Part shown: positions 18,203 through 29,750 of the stretch, piece by piece
How positions within the stretch are numbered: position 1 is the stretch's first letter
Layout: each line of letters starts with the position of its first letter
Assembly: GCA_018398585.1 (NCBI GenBank)
Contig: JAGTTD010000007.1
Span: 14,066,320 to 14,130,319, forward strand
Direction: 5' to 3'
Length of the DNA stretch: 64,000 nucleotides
Source: Simmondsia chinensis
Taxonomy: Eukaryota; Streptophyta; Magnoliopsida; Caryophyllales; Simmondsiaceae
The notes under the pieces: generated by a model
The model's input: the letters and a program-made list of their open reading frames with translations, nothing else
What the model was told of the DNA's origin: nothing
Database searches by the model: none
Position numbers and translations under genes: made by a program

Positions 18203-19020
18203 TGTCACGGGATGACATTTTACCCATGTCACGGCCTCCAAATGCCCTTAACTTCACCCCTAACGGTTCCTCGTTAAGACCCATGATGCCACTTAGCTTC
18301 ACTCCGAAAGTACCTCACTAAGTCAGGCAAACCCTGAAAATATGAGAGTGTTGAATAACGCAGCGGAATAATTATATTTGGAAGGAAAAGGAAATACAAT
18401 TCACATGCACAAATTAGAGAGGGAGTCACGGTAGAGAGGGAGAGAGAGTTGGAAGAATGGATCATGAAATTGGATGACTTCTCATTCCTTTGTACATGTA
18501 TTTATATACAAAATAACATAAAGACAATAAAGTAAAAAGCTATGTACTTGTGTCTCCCCCTAGGGTCCTAGCCGTCCACTTTATTGCTCCCTATTTCCTA
18601 ACCTTTACTTTTTGGTCTCTACTTTTCTACTCATCTTTTTAATGTCCCAATACCTACTTTATTTTTGGAGGGAAGACCTCATGCCTTGGCCTTCACTTTG
18701 GCCGCCCCTTTTCCTCTTCTAAGTCCTCCTTCTACACTTTAGTTTATTCTTACATTTATTCTATATTATTCTACCCCATACAAGACTTATATATATATAT
18801 TTTACAATACGTCCTATGGACACGCCCCTCTACGGATCCAAGCCGAGCACTTCACCAAAGGTTTGCGTCCTTACAAAATTGGACTAAGTACATAAATATT
18901 ATTCGTAAGAATATCCAAGAAGAGCCTAGGAAGAACCGTGGCCTTCTAGAACATTCTCACCGTATTACAAGACATAATAAAATTAAGCAAAATTCCTAGA
19001 GAACTAAGCGATCGGTGACA
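18203..19020 (-). repeat. RT-B 5' LTR
   Basis: It matches 8015-8827, with only small differences such as two extra TA units at about 18790. On the minus strand it begins TGTCACCGATCGC. Confidence 0.92.
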
Positions 19021-19315
19021 TTAAGCTCTACCCTTTCAGATTAAGAGTAGAAGTTCATTTATTGCAACTGCAGTATCCTTGGTCCTTAGTGAATTTTAGC
19101 TGCAAGACATTGTTGTTGAGCTCCTTTGGTTGCTACAACAAGATGATCCTAAGGGACAAGGAAGGCACTAGAGCTTGGCTAGTTTGGTTTGACAGCGGTA
19201 GACCACCCGACCCCTTTAGCAATCTTGGTACAACCCATGCTACGTTTGTTTATTTCCATGATGACATGAGTACAACTTTCACCCTTGAGGACAAGGGTGA
19301 ATTTAAGGGGAAAGG
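19021..19315 (+). other. RT-A 3' interior and polypurine tract
   Basis: This resumes RT-A after RT-B. The frame 19062-19315 includes KEGTRAWLVWFDSGRPPD and ends FTLEDKGEFKGKG just before the LTR, resembling the tail that Gypsy elements often encode at their 3' end. The purine run taaggggaaagg at 19304-19315 is the polypurine tract. The function of the encoded segment is unknown. Confidence 0.55.
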
Positions 19316-19772
19316 TGTTGCTACAGGAAAAAAGGCAGTATCGGGTTCAATTGGAACTATCGGGTTCAAAATTTGTTAAATTCGGTATTTGAACCTTGGC
19401 AGGTAGCGACTGGGCACGTGCAAGGCACATGCGGCTGGAGGGTAGTGAAGGCACGTGCTTGGCACGTGTTGCAGCCCAGAAATTGGGATTTTCAGTTATT
19501 TGTATTATTTTCTGCATTTTATTGAGTTTTACTTAATTTAGATTTAATCAGCACTTTCTCTTGTAATTCAGCACTATATATAGATAATGGAGTGTAATTG
19601 TTAGGGTTTATCAATGAAAAGTTATCATCTATCTTCCCCCTCAAATTCTCCCTTCTCTTCTCCCTTTAAACTCTAACTTTTTCCCCCTAATTCTATTTCT
19701 TTTCTCTATTAAAACTCTATTTCTTTGGTTTGGATTATGATCGGGATTCTGCTGATTTAGAATCCTGTATCA
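19316..19772 (+). repeat. RT-A 3' LTR
   Basis: It matches 5266-5720, starts TGTTGCTACAGG and ends CCTGTATCA before the TTAGT duplication. TATA-like ctatatatagat is retained. Confidence 0.88.
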
Positions 19773-21499
19773 TTAGTCCATTAGGTATTCATGCAATATA
19801 TTCATGTGGATATTGCTGCCATATAATATTGGTGTGTACTTATACAACGTTAAAACCTAGTAGCGGACACATGAATTTATGTTATGTAATAATTAAAAGT
19901 GGCTTTTCATTTATGCTAATGAATGTGTTTCTTTTTAATTGACATTGCCTCGTTTGATTTTCTCACTTCTCTACTTTATTAGCTAGATTTTTCTAACTTC
20001 CATTGACACGGATCTGCAGGTGATCCATAGTGTTTAGGAAAACACATTAGAGGTGGCATTGACCACCTAACACAAAAAGATCGACTTGTAGAGTCACTGA
20101 ATCTGATTAAACTCAACTTCAAATTTTGACTTTAATAACTAGAGTCACATTAAGATGATCCAACTTAAGAGTTTCCTAAGTCGATCTAGATCCAACTTGA
20201 AAAGGCCTAGGATTTAAGTTGACCTAAGGTAATATTACCAATTACAAAAAATATAGCCCAATCTAAAATGACATGACCCCTGGTTGGATTGAACTCAAAT
20301 AGACTTCAAAACAAATCCAACACGACGTGAACCTTAGGTGATCCAAGATGTTGAAATATGACAATAGTTTAGCAATATAAATGGAATCATGAAAACAGCA
20401 TTAAATACTAGTATTGGTAGTGCAATGAATTCGCTTCTAGAAAATAAATAATTGTATCAAATATTTTTACTACTCACAACTGTGCCTCCCAATTAACAGG
20501 ACCTTTTGTTTATTTTTGTATCATGTATGATCATAGTAAATTAATGGAAACAAAGGCGTCCAAACTGACTTACCCCGACTTCGGGGTAAGTCGAATTCGA
20601 GTCGCACGTATGCTCCCAATCAACCATTCCACACGTAAATATCAATTCTTGGTGAAGATGACTTTGTTTTGCAATTAATATGTGAATTTAGCCAATGCTT
20701 CACTAAGGAGACTTCAAGTTTTTAGCCATATACAATGTGTACAAAAGTTAATAGATATGGACTCAACCTTGGGGTGATGGAGCAAAGCTCATCAACACTT
20801 TACTCAAATGCTTAAGAGTTTATAATTAGGGTGGAGATATGTTCGAGAGCTCAGGAGCCTACCTTGAACCCGAGTCAATTAGGTCTATGCATGGAATGTT
20901 TGTCTCAAGATAACTCAATCAAGATCAAGTTTAACAAAAGACATATTAACCGTTTTTGAGCTACTGGATTAGGACCAATGCTATTAAGCTCCAAGCTCGG
21001 CTGTAAGCTTGAAAATAACAACTCAAACCTAAATTCACCAAGCTCACCAAGTTATGTCACCAACATAAGACCAACATTACTAAGCTCAAGTTTTGGTTGT
21101 CAAAGTCTTATACTAATGGAGCTAACTTACTTTGTCGAAAGGGGATGTGGATAGAAACATTGGCAGAAGGAATCACTTTTTTGAATACCATTGCTGAGAG
21201 CCCATTGTATTTTCCTAGAAGTAAACAAAGATACATTTACAGGTATTAAAAAAAAAAGAAGATAAAAGCAAATTGTGTTACAAGGAAACTAAAGAGCTTG
21301 TATCATGGTGCTCGGACCCTTGTTAAGCCTTTAGTATTATATTGGCTAGATGTTGTATAGGTCAGCATTGTGTCCTCTAACGTAATGTCTCTGACACTAG
21401 ATTCTACCATTGCACTGAGAATTGCGATTAGATCCACCGTGCATATCTATATAGAGCCAATGCCTGAAAAAATCCATGCAATTTGCAGGTCGACCCGAA

Positions 21500-22597
21500 A
21501 CACTAGGCATGAATTTGGCTAATGCCAGGACCTAGAATGCACAAGTCAGCCCTCTTCTTCCTCCTTCACCTTCATCGAAGGGATCACTATCATAGACACT
21601 GTCATGATTGATTGTCTCAGTGGTGAGTCACACAACTCTGAAAGGCCTGTGAAAGTCATGAAACCACAGCCCTTTGTTGCTCGTAGTCCACATTGCACCC
21701 TGAACCCTACTTCACCATTTAGCCCAGCGCTCTCTCCTTCACCCCATCGCCTTTTCAGAAATAGTAACAAGCCACGCAAGTTCTCTACAAGCCCCATAAA
21801 TGACGATAATAGGAGCCATTTCCCAAAATAGCATGAAAACAAAAAATATTTCCTAAATTAGCTTTTTTAAAAAAATATTTCCCCAAATGGCATTTATGTC
21901 ATCATTTTTTATTTTTTTTTATTTTTTACTATATTTATATTTTTTAAATTTATAATATTTTATGTATTATAATAAATAAATTAAACTTAATTATTTATTA
22001 AATTTTAAATAAAATTATTTATAAACAAATTTAATCTAAATATTGAATAAATAATTTAATTTAATTTAATTTATTTGTTGTGATTAAGAAAGTATTATAA
22101 ATTAAAAAAATTATATATATATTAAAAATAAAATAAGAAAGCAAAAAAAAAAGTGAAACTAAAAAATAAAAAAGTCAAATGATGACATGGATGTCATTTG
22201 GAGAAATATTTTTTTTAAAAAACTAATTTAGAAAATATTTTTTATTTTTGTACTATTTTGGGTAATGGCTCCGATACTAGCATCCACACCAAATCTGACA
22301 AGCTATCCTCACCCCCTCGGCCATTTCCCTCTCCACCTTCAAGACACTATCAGAGAATACAATGTTTTGGGCCAAAAAAAAAAAAAAAAAAAAACGCCTT
22401 TTACTGGTGGGCCATCACATTTGAGGGACACATCGAGCTCCTCCTATGACATTTTGATGGGTCAGACTCAAAATTTCTCATTCAATACCTCAACCCCGCT
22501 GAAGTCGGAGAAGGCATAAGATGCCTTGTTTAAAGATCTTGTTGATTTTTTGAAATCAAAGTCTTCAGCTCCCAAACCCTACAACAAATCATTGTAA
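21500..22597 (+). pseudogene. Ser/Pro-rich gene 3' end, unit A
   Basis: A possible splice acceptor, tttgcag, lies at about 21482-21488. The frame at 21604-21812 encodes MIDCLSGESHNSERPVKVMK, ARSPHCTLNPTSPFSPALSP and KFSTSPINDD. A MITE (21813-22271) then interrupts it. The continuation past the MITE gives HTKSDKLSSPPRPFPSPP, an A run at about 22374-22394, then SHLRDTSSSSYDILMGQTQN and KDLVDFLKSKSSAPKPYNKS ending in TAA at 22595-22597, with one earlier TAA. Units 0 and B parallel it. The parent gene is unrecognised. Confidence 0.6.
21813..22271. mobile_element. Mutator-type MITE
   Basis: AT-rich and non-coding. The left end gagccatttcccaaaatag and the right end (complement gagccattacccaaaatag) begin inverted repeats of about 90 bp. 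The flanks cgataatag (21804-21812) and cgatactag (22272-22280) are a 9-bp duplication with one mismatch, the length expected for Mutator-like elements. Unit B lacks it at the equivalent site, confirming an insertion. Confidence 0.85.
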
Positions 22598-22609
22598 TTC
22601 ATTGTTGTA

Positions 22610-22745
22610 GTGTGTAAAGATTTAGTCCATTAGGTGTTCATATAGTATATTCGTGTGCATGTTTCCACCAAATAATTTGTGTGTAAAGAGTTAGTCCATT
22701 AGGTGTTCATATAGTATATTCGTGTGCATGTTTCCACCAAATAAT
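22610..22745. repeat. 69-bp tandem duplication
   Basis: The segment ttagtccattaggtgttcat through ccaccaaataatttgtgtg is present twice, starting at 22622 and 22691, almost identical. A short GT microsatellite follows. It is a recent local duplication inside unit B. Confidence 0.88.
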
Positions 22746-24586
22746 TTGTGTGTGTGTGTGTGCGCTTATATAATGTTTACTCCTGATAGAAGACATTGTC
22801 TTCATGTCGTTACTTTTTTTATAGATTCAGAGATTTGTCTTTCTGCTTTTGATGTGTGTTGATGAGGATGAATTATTGTTATGACCAACATGGATTTATA
22901 TTATATAATACTTAAAATTTGATTTTTGTTTGAGACGATGAACATGTTTCTTTTTTTTGACATTGCCTTGTTCCATGTTCACTCTTTCTACCTCCATAGC
23001 AAGAGTTTTGTAATCGCCATTAACACAGATTAGCAAGTTGACCTATGGTGTTAATGAAAATAGCATTGGGGGTGGCATTGTCAACCTAACACAAAGATTC
23101 CACTTGCTGGGTTGCAAAATTTGATTAAACTTAACTTGGAATTTTGACATAAATAATTGGAGTCGCATTAAAATGATCCAACTTAAGAGTTTCCTAACCC
23201 TAGTCGATCCAACTAGAAAAGGCTGAGGATTTAAGTTGACCTAAATTAATTCACCAATGACCTAAAATATAGCCCAACTTAAAATGTCATTATTCCTGGT
23301 TGGATTGAAGTCAAATGGATGTCAAAACAAATCTAGCACGACCTGAAACCTAAAGTAACCCAATATGTTCAAATGTGACAATAATTTAGCAGTATAAATG
23401 GAATCAAGTCAAGAGCATTTAGAACTTGTACTGATATTGTACTGAATTTGCTTGTAAAATAAGAATAATTGTATGAGATATAATTTAGTACTCACAACTG
23501 TACCTCCCAATTAACATTACCTTTTTTCTTTTTTCTTTCCTTTTTTTTTTCCTGATTTTGTATTGTTTGTGACTGTGTGAATTAATGGAAAAACATGTGA
23601 CTGTGTGAATTAATGGAAAAACATGTGTCCAAACGGACTTACCATGACTTTGGGGTAAGTCAAATTCAAACCACACTTGTGCTCGCAATCAACCACTCTA
23701 TACGAGCATATGAATTCTTGATGAATCTAACTTTGATTTGTAATTAGTACGTGGATTCAGTCAATTAATGACACTTCAGGTTTTTAGTTATTTATAATGC
23801 AAAAAAATTAAATGAATATGGATAGAACCCCAACAATAGTTGGGATGAGGGAGAAAAGCTCAGCGACACCCTACCTCGAATGTTTAAGGGCTGAGAATTA
23901 GGGTGCAGATAAGTTTGAGAGCTGAGCAGTCTACCTTGAGTACAAGTCAATTTGGTCTATGCACGATACACTTGACTCAAGCTAACTCAATCAAGATCAA
24001 ACTTAACAAAAGATAGATGAACTGTTTTTAGGCCACTGGATTAGGACCCATGCTATTATGCTTAAGGATTGACCATCAAAGCCTAAAAATAACAACTCAA
24101 ACCTAGATCCACCTAGCTCACCAAGCGGTGTAACCAACCTAACATCAATACTATTAAGCTCGAGTGTTGGTTGTGAAAGTCTTATATTAATGGCGCTAAC
24201 TCACGTTGCTAACAGGGGATGTTGATAGAAACATTGGCAGAAGGGATTACTGTCTCATGTACAGTTGCTAAGAACCCATTGTATTTGCTTAGAAGCAAAG
24301 AAAGCTAAAGTGACACCTAGTCCTACTGAAAAGAAACGATAAATGCATAATGTGTTGTAAAGAAAATTGAAGAGTTTGTACGATGATGTTGGGACCCTTG
24401 CTAAGCCTCCAGTGTTATATTAGCTAGTTGTTATATAGGTCATCATTGTGTTCTCTAATGTAACATCTATGACACTAGCTTCTACCATTGCCTCGGAATT
24501 ATGGTTAGATCCACGGTGTATATCCATATATAGCCAGTGCAATGAATCCATGCAATTTGAAGGTCAATTTGAGGCAACTTTAGTGA

Positions 24587-25158
24587 TTGGGCATGAATTC
24601 AGCTAATGTCAAGACCGAGCTTACACAAGTCAACCCTTTTATTCCTCCTTCACCTTCATCAAAGAGACTATTTATCGCAAACATTGCCATGATTGATTAT
24701 CTCAGTGGTGATTCATACAACTCTGAAAGACCTACTGAAATCATGGAAACTTGGCCCTTTACTGCCCGCAGCCCACGTTTAACCTTGAACCCTCGTCATT
24801 TCACAAATAGTAACACACCACCCAAGTTCTCTACAAGCCCATACATGACAATTATAGCATCCATACAAAATCTGACAAGCTATCTTCATCCCCTGGGCCA
24901 CTTCCCACTCCACATAGAGATACAATCACAGAAAACATTGTTTTTAGCACCAATAAACTTTTACTTGTGGGCCATCATATTCAAGGGACGCATTGAGTTC
25001 CTCGTATAATAGTTTGGTGGGTCAGACTTAGAATCTCTCTCTTGATACCTCAACCCTGCCCAAGCAAGAGATGGTAGAAGATGCCTTTGTTTAATGATCT
25101 TGTTGATTTTTTGATGTCAAAGTCTTCAGCTCCTAAACCCAACTACATATCTTTTTGA
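24587..25158 (+). pseudogene. Ser/Pro-rich gene 3' end, unit B
   Basis: An open frame of 140 codons from 24587 includes MIDYLSGDSYNSERPTEIME, PFTARSPRLTLNPRHF and PPKFSTSP, parallel to units 0 and A. A shift after the FSTSP motif moves the remainder out of frame. The tail near 25095-25158 encodes VDFLMSKSSAPKPN in another frame and ends in TGA at the same place as the other copies. Shared differences suggest decay from a common coding ancestor rather than selection now. Confidence 0.6.
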
Positions 25159-25164
25159 TTCATT

Positions 25165-26800
25165 GTTGTGGGTAGATAGTTCAACCATTTGGTGTTCATA
25201 CAGTATATTCATGTGAATGTTGCTACCAAATAATATGGGTGTGTACTTGTATAGCGTTTACTCTTGGTAGCAGACACTGTCCCCATGCTTTGTTTTGTAG
25301 ATTCAGGGCATTGTCTTTCTGCTTTTGGTGTGTGTTGATGAGGATGAACTATTATGTTGGCCAACATGGATTTATGTTATACAGTACTTAAAATTGGCCT
25401 TTCATTTGAGATTATGCACGTGTTTCTTTTTTGACATTACGTCGTATCATTTTCACACTTTTCCACTCCAATAACAAGTTTAGTCCAACTGCCATTTACA
25501 TGGATGACAGATTTGCGGGCGACCCATAGTGTTAAAGGAATATAGCATGGTAGAGTTGATAAATCTGATTAAACTCAACCTGAAATGTTGATTTAAATAG
25601 CTTGAGTCAAATTAAGTTACTCCAACTTAAGAGTTCCCAACCCGATCCCAGTGCAACTTGAAAGGGCCTAATATTTAAGTTGACCTAGACTAAGTCACAA
25701 GTGACCTAAAAATAGCCCAACCCAGAATGGTAAGATCCCTAGTTGAGTTGAACTTAAATGGACGTCAATACAAATCCAAAATGACCTGAAACTTGAACTA
25801 TCCCAAGATGTTGAAACGTTCCAATAATTTAGCAGTATAAATGGAATCAAGAAAAGATCACTAAAAGCATGTATTGATAGTGCACTGAATTTGGTTGCGA
25901 AATATAAATATTTGTATGAGAAATTATTTAGTACTCACAGCATTTTATCCCAATTAAGATTATTATTTTTTTTCTTCGTATTGTGTGTGATCATAGTTAA
26001 TTAATGGAAACAAACACAACTTGAGGTTAAGTCAAATTCGAACAGCATATGTGCCCGCAATCAACCATTGTGTATGAGCGAATCAATTCTTGGTAAGTTT
26101 GACTTTGATTAGCAATTAGGACGTGGCGCACTAATTAAAGAGCCTTTGGATGTTTAGTTAGATATGATGCATAGAAAAGTAAATAGATATGGACTTGACC
26201 CAAGAGACAGTTGAGGTGAAGGAACAAAGCTCATGGATACCTTACCTCGAAAAGCTTAAGAGCTTAGAATAGCATGGGGATAATTTGAGAGCTTGATAAC
26301 CTACCTTGATCCCAAGTCAATCTGGTCTATACATGACACTCGTTCAAGATTGAACTTAACAAGAGATAGATGAACCCCTTTTATGCCACTAGATTAGGAC
26401 CAATGCTATCAAGTTCAAGGCTTGGTCATCAATGCCCCAAAATAACAACTCAAAACTCAATTTGCCTGGCTCACCAAGTCATGTCACCAACCTAAGACTA
26501 ATGCTACTAAGCTTGACGCCTGGCTGTCAAAGCTTTATATCAAAGGTGCTTGGCTGTCAAAGCGTTAGATCAATGGTGCTAACTTATTTTGCCATAAGGG
26601 GATGTGGACAGAAACAATGGCAGAAGGGTTGCTTTCTCAAATATCGTCGCTGAGAACCAACTGTATTTTCTTGGAATCAAGCAAAACCATAGTTACACCT
26701 ACTGTTATAGAAAAGAACTAAATAAAAGAACAAATATGTTGTAAGGAAAATTAAAGAGCTTGTATGATGGTGCTAGGACTCTTGCTAAGCCTCCAAGGTC
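25165..26800. repeat. Tandem array unit C, partial
   Basis: It repeats the first two thirds of the unit, up to the 'ggactcttgctaagcctcc' block at about 26773, then stops resembling the others at about 26800, before the exon region. No gene is visible. Confidence 0.68.
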
Positions 26801-28738
26801 CTTTATTATCCCAAAGAATTAATTGTTGCATCCTGTTTTGGCCCCAATCCATCTCCACGTCCAGCCCCAATGTCCCTATGATTTACTTGGTGTTATTCAT
26901 GGTACTTGAGGTCTTCGTAAGTCCTTCTCCCATGTTCAACAACTTCTTTTTAGCCGTTCTTGGTTCCTACCCTTCTCTTATGTTCACTAACTTATTTCTA
27001 GTCATTTTTGAGCCCTATGTTTCCCTTAAGAGCATCTGGTAGCACCATCAACGAAAAGGGCCACCTTCCCACAACACTCCTAATAACTACCTCAAGCTCG
27101 AACATGAGATTCCAGTAACCATCTCGAGCAGCTATTTTTCAGGGATTAGTTATTGCAATTAATTAATCAAAGCGATGCCATTCCCATTCTTTAAATTTGT
27201 TGGTTATCTCAATATTATTTCAATATGATAGAAAGATGTCTCATTAAACTAATGGATGTTGTTTTCATACCCTCGATAAATAATTGCCCCCCTTTATTTG
27301 TTAATAAGTTATCAAATATATAGCCGATAGAAAATTGATTTGGCCGCCAATGGCTATAAGAAGCTTGAAATGGCATAAAGATGGTTAAGCTTGCTTGTTT
27401 ACTCGGGTTCATAAATTCTTTAACTAGTACAATTAATATCTGTCATTTGTCTCCTTTCTTCAAATATTTTCTTGTGTCTTTCCTTAGAGTTCAAACTCAT
27501 TATTCTACAAACTCGACTACTTGTTGTACTTTCCATAATTTTGCTTCACCAATCCTTGTGAACTACACCCTTGATTCTTATTTGAGAATGACTCAAATTG
27601 CATAATGCTTCTCTACTCCCGCCCCTCAGGGTGATAACACTTTTGAGTAGCTAACATATCTAATTTAAGCTAGCTAGCTATAAATGACAGTTGATGCCAT
27701 TTCTTTTGAAGGGTTCCCTCTTATTTTGAAGAGGAAAGTTTTTCCATGAGCACTTCAACCCTAATAACGGGCCCAATCTTCTCTCCTGCTCTAGGAATTC
27801 CTGAGGTCCTAGAGATCTTCATAAACACATCATAGTGTGCCCCCCCCCGCCCCCCCCAAATGAAGAGCCGGGGAGAACAATGTCTTTGTAAAGACACATC
27901 ACCCTTCAAAAGTTGGACCTTCCCCTCTATGCACTACATTCAATGGTTTGAATGGCTTTGACGCAGACTTGGAGGCAAGTAGAAAACCCTAACCTTCAAG
28001 CTCTTAACATACACAATAGGTATGACATGTGACTGCTCTCCCTTGTTTATGAAATTTTTATTATAACACCTTCATTGTTTCAGAGAACATTTTAGAAATC
28101 ACTTTGGAAGATGTAGCAGCCTTAATAGGGTTTTCTTGTTTCTATCTCGATCTTTCTTTGACCTTTTTTGTCTTAAAGGAAGCCTAGGGTTTTCCTTCTT
28201 CTTGTTCCTTGAAGTCTTGTAATGATTCTTAAGTGAAGTTCTTCCTAAAAGAACTTCAGAGTGAGAAGCCATAATCCAAGGAAGAGGAAATTGCCTTTTA
28301 CTTATTATGGTTGAACATTTTATTTTGCAATTCCTCTTACTTAGTTTTGAGATTTGCAAAAATGTTGGTTGTAAACATGGCCTGTAGCAATGGTACTCCA
28401 GCTATCGGACCATTATTCTTGGGCCAAGTTTACTAATGTATGCATGACGTCATAGCTAACAACTGTGCTCTCACAGCAGGGAATCCTTTCTAATTCATTC
28501 AAGTGTGGGCTTAGGCATATTTCTCCTCCTTATGCCACAAGGGGCCCTTTAGTTCCTCCTTGAGCATCATAAGTTGCTACAGTGTGTTCTTTACTTTGAT
28601 GAAAGTTTAAATTCCCCGGGGATGGGGGTTTGAGAGATGCGATGAGCTTCTTTTAGCCTCGTGCTCTCCACAAGCAAATATTTAATGCACTCCCTACCGT
28701 ACAAGGAGATATGGCCCTTATGATTCAAAGAGCTGAAT
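26801..28738. other. Unassigned interval
   Basis: I found no recognisable gene or element. Open frames are short. The minus frame 27909-27721 and the minus frame 28359-28099 (Lys/Arg-rich) show no known motif. A C-rich stretch with one G lies at 27840-27857. This may be old, unrecognisable transposon sequence. Confidence 0.4.
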
Positions 28739-28754
28739 TTGGACTAAGACATCT

Positions 28755-28996
28755 GTGGAAAATAAAGGAACATACCCAGTGTCTTAGGCTCCCGCCTACG
28801 CATGGTTTGGGGGGGCGGATATAAGCAGCTTTCCCCCTTCAGGGTGTAACCTGAAGAGAGGCTGTTTCTCAGTGCCCCCAACCTGAGGGTGAGGACTTTA
28901 CAGGAGGTCACCCATCTTGGTACTACTCTCGCTCAAGCACGCTTAACTTCGAAGTTCTCATGGGATTCGGTGACGGCGTGTTGGTACCCTCTTTGG
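28755..28996 (-). mobile_element. SINE-2: 5S rRNA-headed SINE, single body
   Basis: On the minus strand it begins with a nearly complete 5S rRNA-like head (ccgaatcccatgagaac, gttaagcgtgcttgagcg, gtagtaccaagatgggtgac), keeping the A-box, intermediate and C-box regions of the internal pol III promoter. It continues with an Au/Angio-like tail ending gacactgggtatgttccttt. TTGGACTAAGACATCT is duplicated at 28739-28754 and 28997-29012. It shares head, junction and tail with SINE-1, so the two form a family, but its body is single. Confidence 0.85.
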
Positions 28997-29012
28997 TTGG
29001 ACTAAGACATCT

Positions 29013-29254
29013 TTGTGGATGCCAATTCCCTTAACTAGCAATCAATTTTGTGCCATCAAGATTTTCCTTTTTACCACTACACTCATTGTCGTGTGGAGTA
29101 TTATAGCTCAGGCTTATTTGCAAGTGGGTCAAGCTATCCCCTAACCTAATATCTGGACCTTGAGCTTTAATTTGAGGGGACAAGAAATCTCTAAAGGGTA
29201 GAATGAAAAGTAAATGAAACGGCATAATTAGTAGTATAGCAAATACACTTTAAA
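29013..29254. other. Interval without visible gene
   Basis: It lies between SINE-2 and the first recognisable Copia coding sequence. It may be the decayed 5' part of that Copia element, but nothing in it supports this directly. Confidence 0.3.
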
Positions 29255-29750
29255 GTAGGGTAAAAGGAAATTTCTGTTATGAAAAGATAGGACATCAGAA
29301 ATGGGATTGCCTAGGATACTCAACTACTCTTCTTGAAAAAACTGACAAGCCATTAGAACAAGGTATGTGATACTTTCAGTACTTGAATTATGATTAGTTG
29401 GTAGTTCACCGGGTTTTTGTTGAGAGGACTTGAGATCAATTGATTGAATTTGCAATCAGGAAGCTTCTTGATAGTGAGTTGTAACCAATACTCGAAGACG
29501 GTACAAGTGTTCCACTATTGGCATAAAAGATAATAGTTTAGGTTGTCAATTGTCTTTTGAATTCCTAGAATATCTTTATGTACCCTTTTATTGTTACAAA
29601 TATGATTTTGATTTCCAATTTGGTTGAGAGTTAACATTTCTTTAAAAAAGGACTAAACATTAAGTGAAACAAAATGCTTATTTGCAATGGTACATTGGTA
29701 GATAATTTATTTATTTATAAATACAAGAAATATTGTGTTACTTTTATAAA
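29255..29750 (+). pseudogene. Copia gag/protease remnant (left half)
   Basis: The plus strand encodes CYEKIGHQKWDCLGYSTTLL, a degenerate Gag zinc knuckle with its following spacer. Near the end it encodes CNGTLVDNLFIYK, the segment just before the pre-integrase domain in Ty1/Copia polyproteins. The intervening protease region is scrambled by stops. The other half resumes at 38278 after RT-F. The family call rests on the order of these segments. Confidence 0.62.

Larger units (their letters stand above)
8015..19020 (-). mobile_element. RT-B, chromovirus-derived element with repeats replacing pol
   Basis: LTRs of about 815 bp lie at 8015-8827 and 18203-19020, both TGTCACGG...GACA and differing at about a dozen positions by eye. 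The flanks share TTAA (8011-8014 and 19021-19024). The primer-binding site beside the right LTR and the polypurine tract beside the left LTR set the minus orientation. The interior is a zinc-knuckle gag fragment, about 3 kb of GC-rich repeats, and a chromodomain-like tail. Protease, reverse transcriptase, RNase H and integrase are absent. RT-C is inserted a few bases after the primer-binding site. Confidence 0.88.
5266..19772 (+). mobile_element. RT-A, gag-only Gypsy-like LTR retrotransposon
   Basis: LTRs lie at 5266-5720 and 19316-19772, flanked by TTAGT at 5261-5265 and 19773-19777. It has a Met-tRNA primer-binding site, a gag gene and a polypurine tract. RT-B (8015-19020) is inserted inside it. 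Without RT-B the interior is only about 2.6 kb, with no protease, reverse transcriptase or integrase, fitting the plant TR-GAG class of non-autonomous elements. The LTRs differ at roughly 24 of 455 positions by eye, the most diverged of this nest. Confidence 0.88.
19773..22600. repeat. Tandem array: rest of unit 0 and unit A
   Basis: From 19778 the unit continues with ccattaggtattcat, a poly-T block with 'gacattgcctcgtt', degenerate 'gatccaacttaagag' repeats, then the exon region. The same order appears at 22620-25165 and from 25170. Between 19778 and 21500 I see no gene, only AT-rich sequence with short repeats. Confidence 0.7.
22600..25165. repeat. Tandem array unit B
   Basis: It repeats the order of unit A: taggtgttcatatagtatatt block, 'gatgtgtgttgatgaggatga' block, degenerate gatccaacttaagag repeats, 'gagaatt.gggtgcagat' block, then the exon region. 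Apart from the exon remnant no gene is seen in this unit. Confidence 0.72.

Noticed and set aside
20100..20340. Telomere-like repeats
   Set aside because: Motifs such as aacccaaa occur, but no regular TTTAGGG array exists.
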